DNA of 58,531 bases from positions 1 to 58,531 of the forward strand of contig JAITCL010000040.1 in assembly GCA_031283105.1 (NCBI GenBank). Direction: 5' to 3'. The position numbers were made by a program, and so were the translations under genes. Position 1 is the stretch's first letter; each line of letters begins with the position of its first letter. Below the pieces are notes generated by a model. That model was not told where the DNA came from, did no database searches, and was given only the letters and a program-made list of their open reading frames with translations. The stretch comes from Treponema sp. Its GTDB lineage: Bacteria > Spirochaetota > Spirochaetia > Treponematales > Breznakiellaceae. Below are positions 58,372 through 58,531 of this stretch, in pieces.

Positions 58372-58531
58372 GCATATAACAGGACTGTAACTGTACGCCG
58401 CCAGTAGGCGGCTAGGCTACACAAAACCGTGTTCGGGCTACGCCCTCTGCACGGTTTTGTTCCGCCACATTTGGGGCAGGGGTCGTTGCTACGCAACGCC
58501 CTATTACCTGCCCCAAACGTCAGTTACAGCC
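58372..58531. repeat. Nested inverted repeats at the right edge (attC-like)
   Basis: It begins cggcatataac, the mirror of gttatatgcc at 57712-57721. Inside lie ctgtaactg/cagttacag (outer), gccgcc/ggcggc, aaaccgtg/cacggttt and ttggggcagg/cctgccccaa stems. The window ends inside it, so its right border is unknown. No gene is present. Confidence 0.5.

Overview
The window looks like a chromosome segment of a spirochaete, most likely a Treponema of the termite-gut or other environmental branch. Housekeeping DNA has mid-range GC. The gene sets lolA-like/rodZ-like/rimO, obgE/nadD-yqeK/LCP/rsfS, ispE/spoVG and rplY/tilS/ftsH read like Treponema neighbourhoods. SpoVG, an AddAB-type nuclease pair, many small lipoproteins and formylglycine-enzyme-like surface proteins point the same way. 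The assignment rests on recognised protein families, not on a 16S gene or a database search.

Layout. 1-1853: a partial reading frame and an IS1182-type insertion sequence. 1946-6368: a very AT-rich, tightly packed three-gene minus-strand operon encoding a Nudix protein, a protein with three guanylate-kinase-like P-loop domains and a membrane-anchored protein; I recognise no known system and rank it as the best candidate for an undescribed one. 6611-8433: a decayed beta-helix surface protein and a formylglycine-enzyme-like lipoprotein whose 3' end looks like a diversity-generating-retroelement target. 8652-23750: core genes (lolA-like, rodZ-like, rimO, addAB, topoisomerase subunit B). 23831-25867: an AT-rich restriction-modification island (NotI-family nuclease plus C5 methyltransferase). 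26164-40978: core genes and one tRNA-Gln, interrupted by palindromic, MITE-like intergenic elements at 32509-33103, 35096-35414 and 41026-41688.

41758-52341 is a 10.6 kb integrated element in a tRNA(CAT) gene, bounded by 21-bp direct repeats. It carries a tyrosine integrase, a RepA-like ATPase, an iteron/palindrome array, terminase-like small and large subunits, a toxin-antitoxin pair, an ATP-dependent DNA ligase, a GIY-YIG endonuclease and an excisionase-like protein, but no capsid or tail genes. This gene set suggests a phage satellite. Integration appears to have swapped promoters: the host tRNA promoter now points at the integrase, and the element supplies a promoter and the 5' end of the rebuilt tRNA.

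52397-58531: a nuclease-toxin-like gene interrupted in frame by a 141-bp palindromic insertion with a 6-bp target duplication, a lipid kinase, PRPP synthetase, a second tyrosine recombinase, a MNT antitoxin gene with a truncated HEPN partner, and a lipoprotein. Inverted repeats in the last 1 kb resemble cassette recombination sites.
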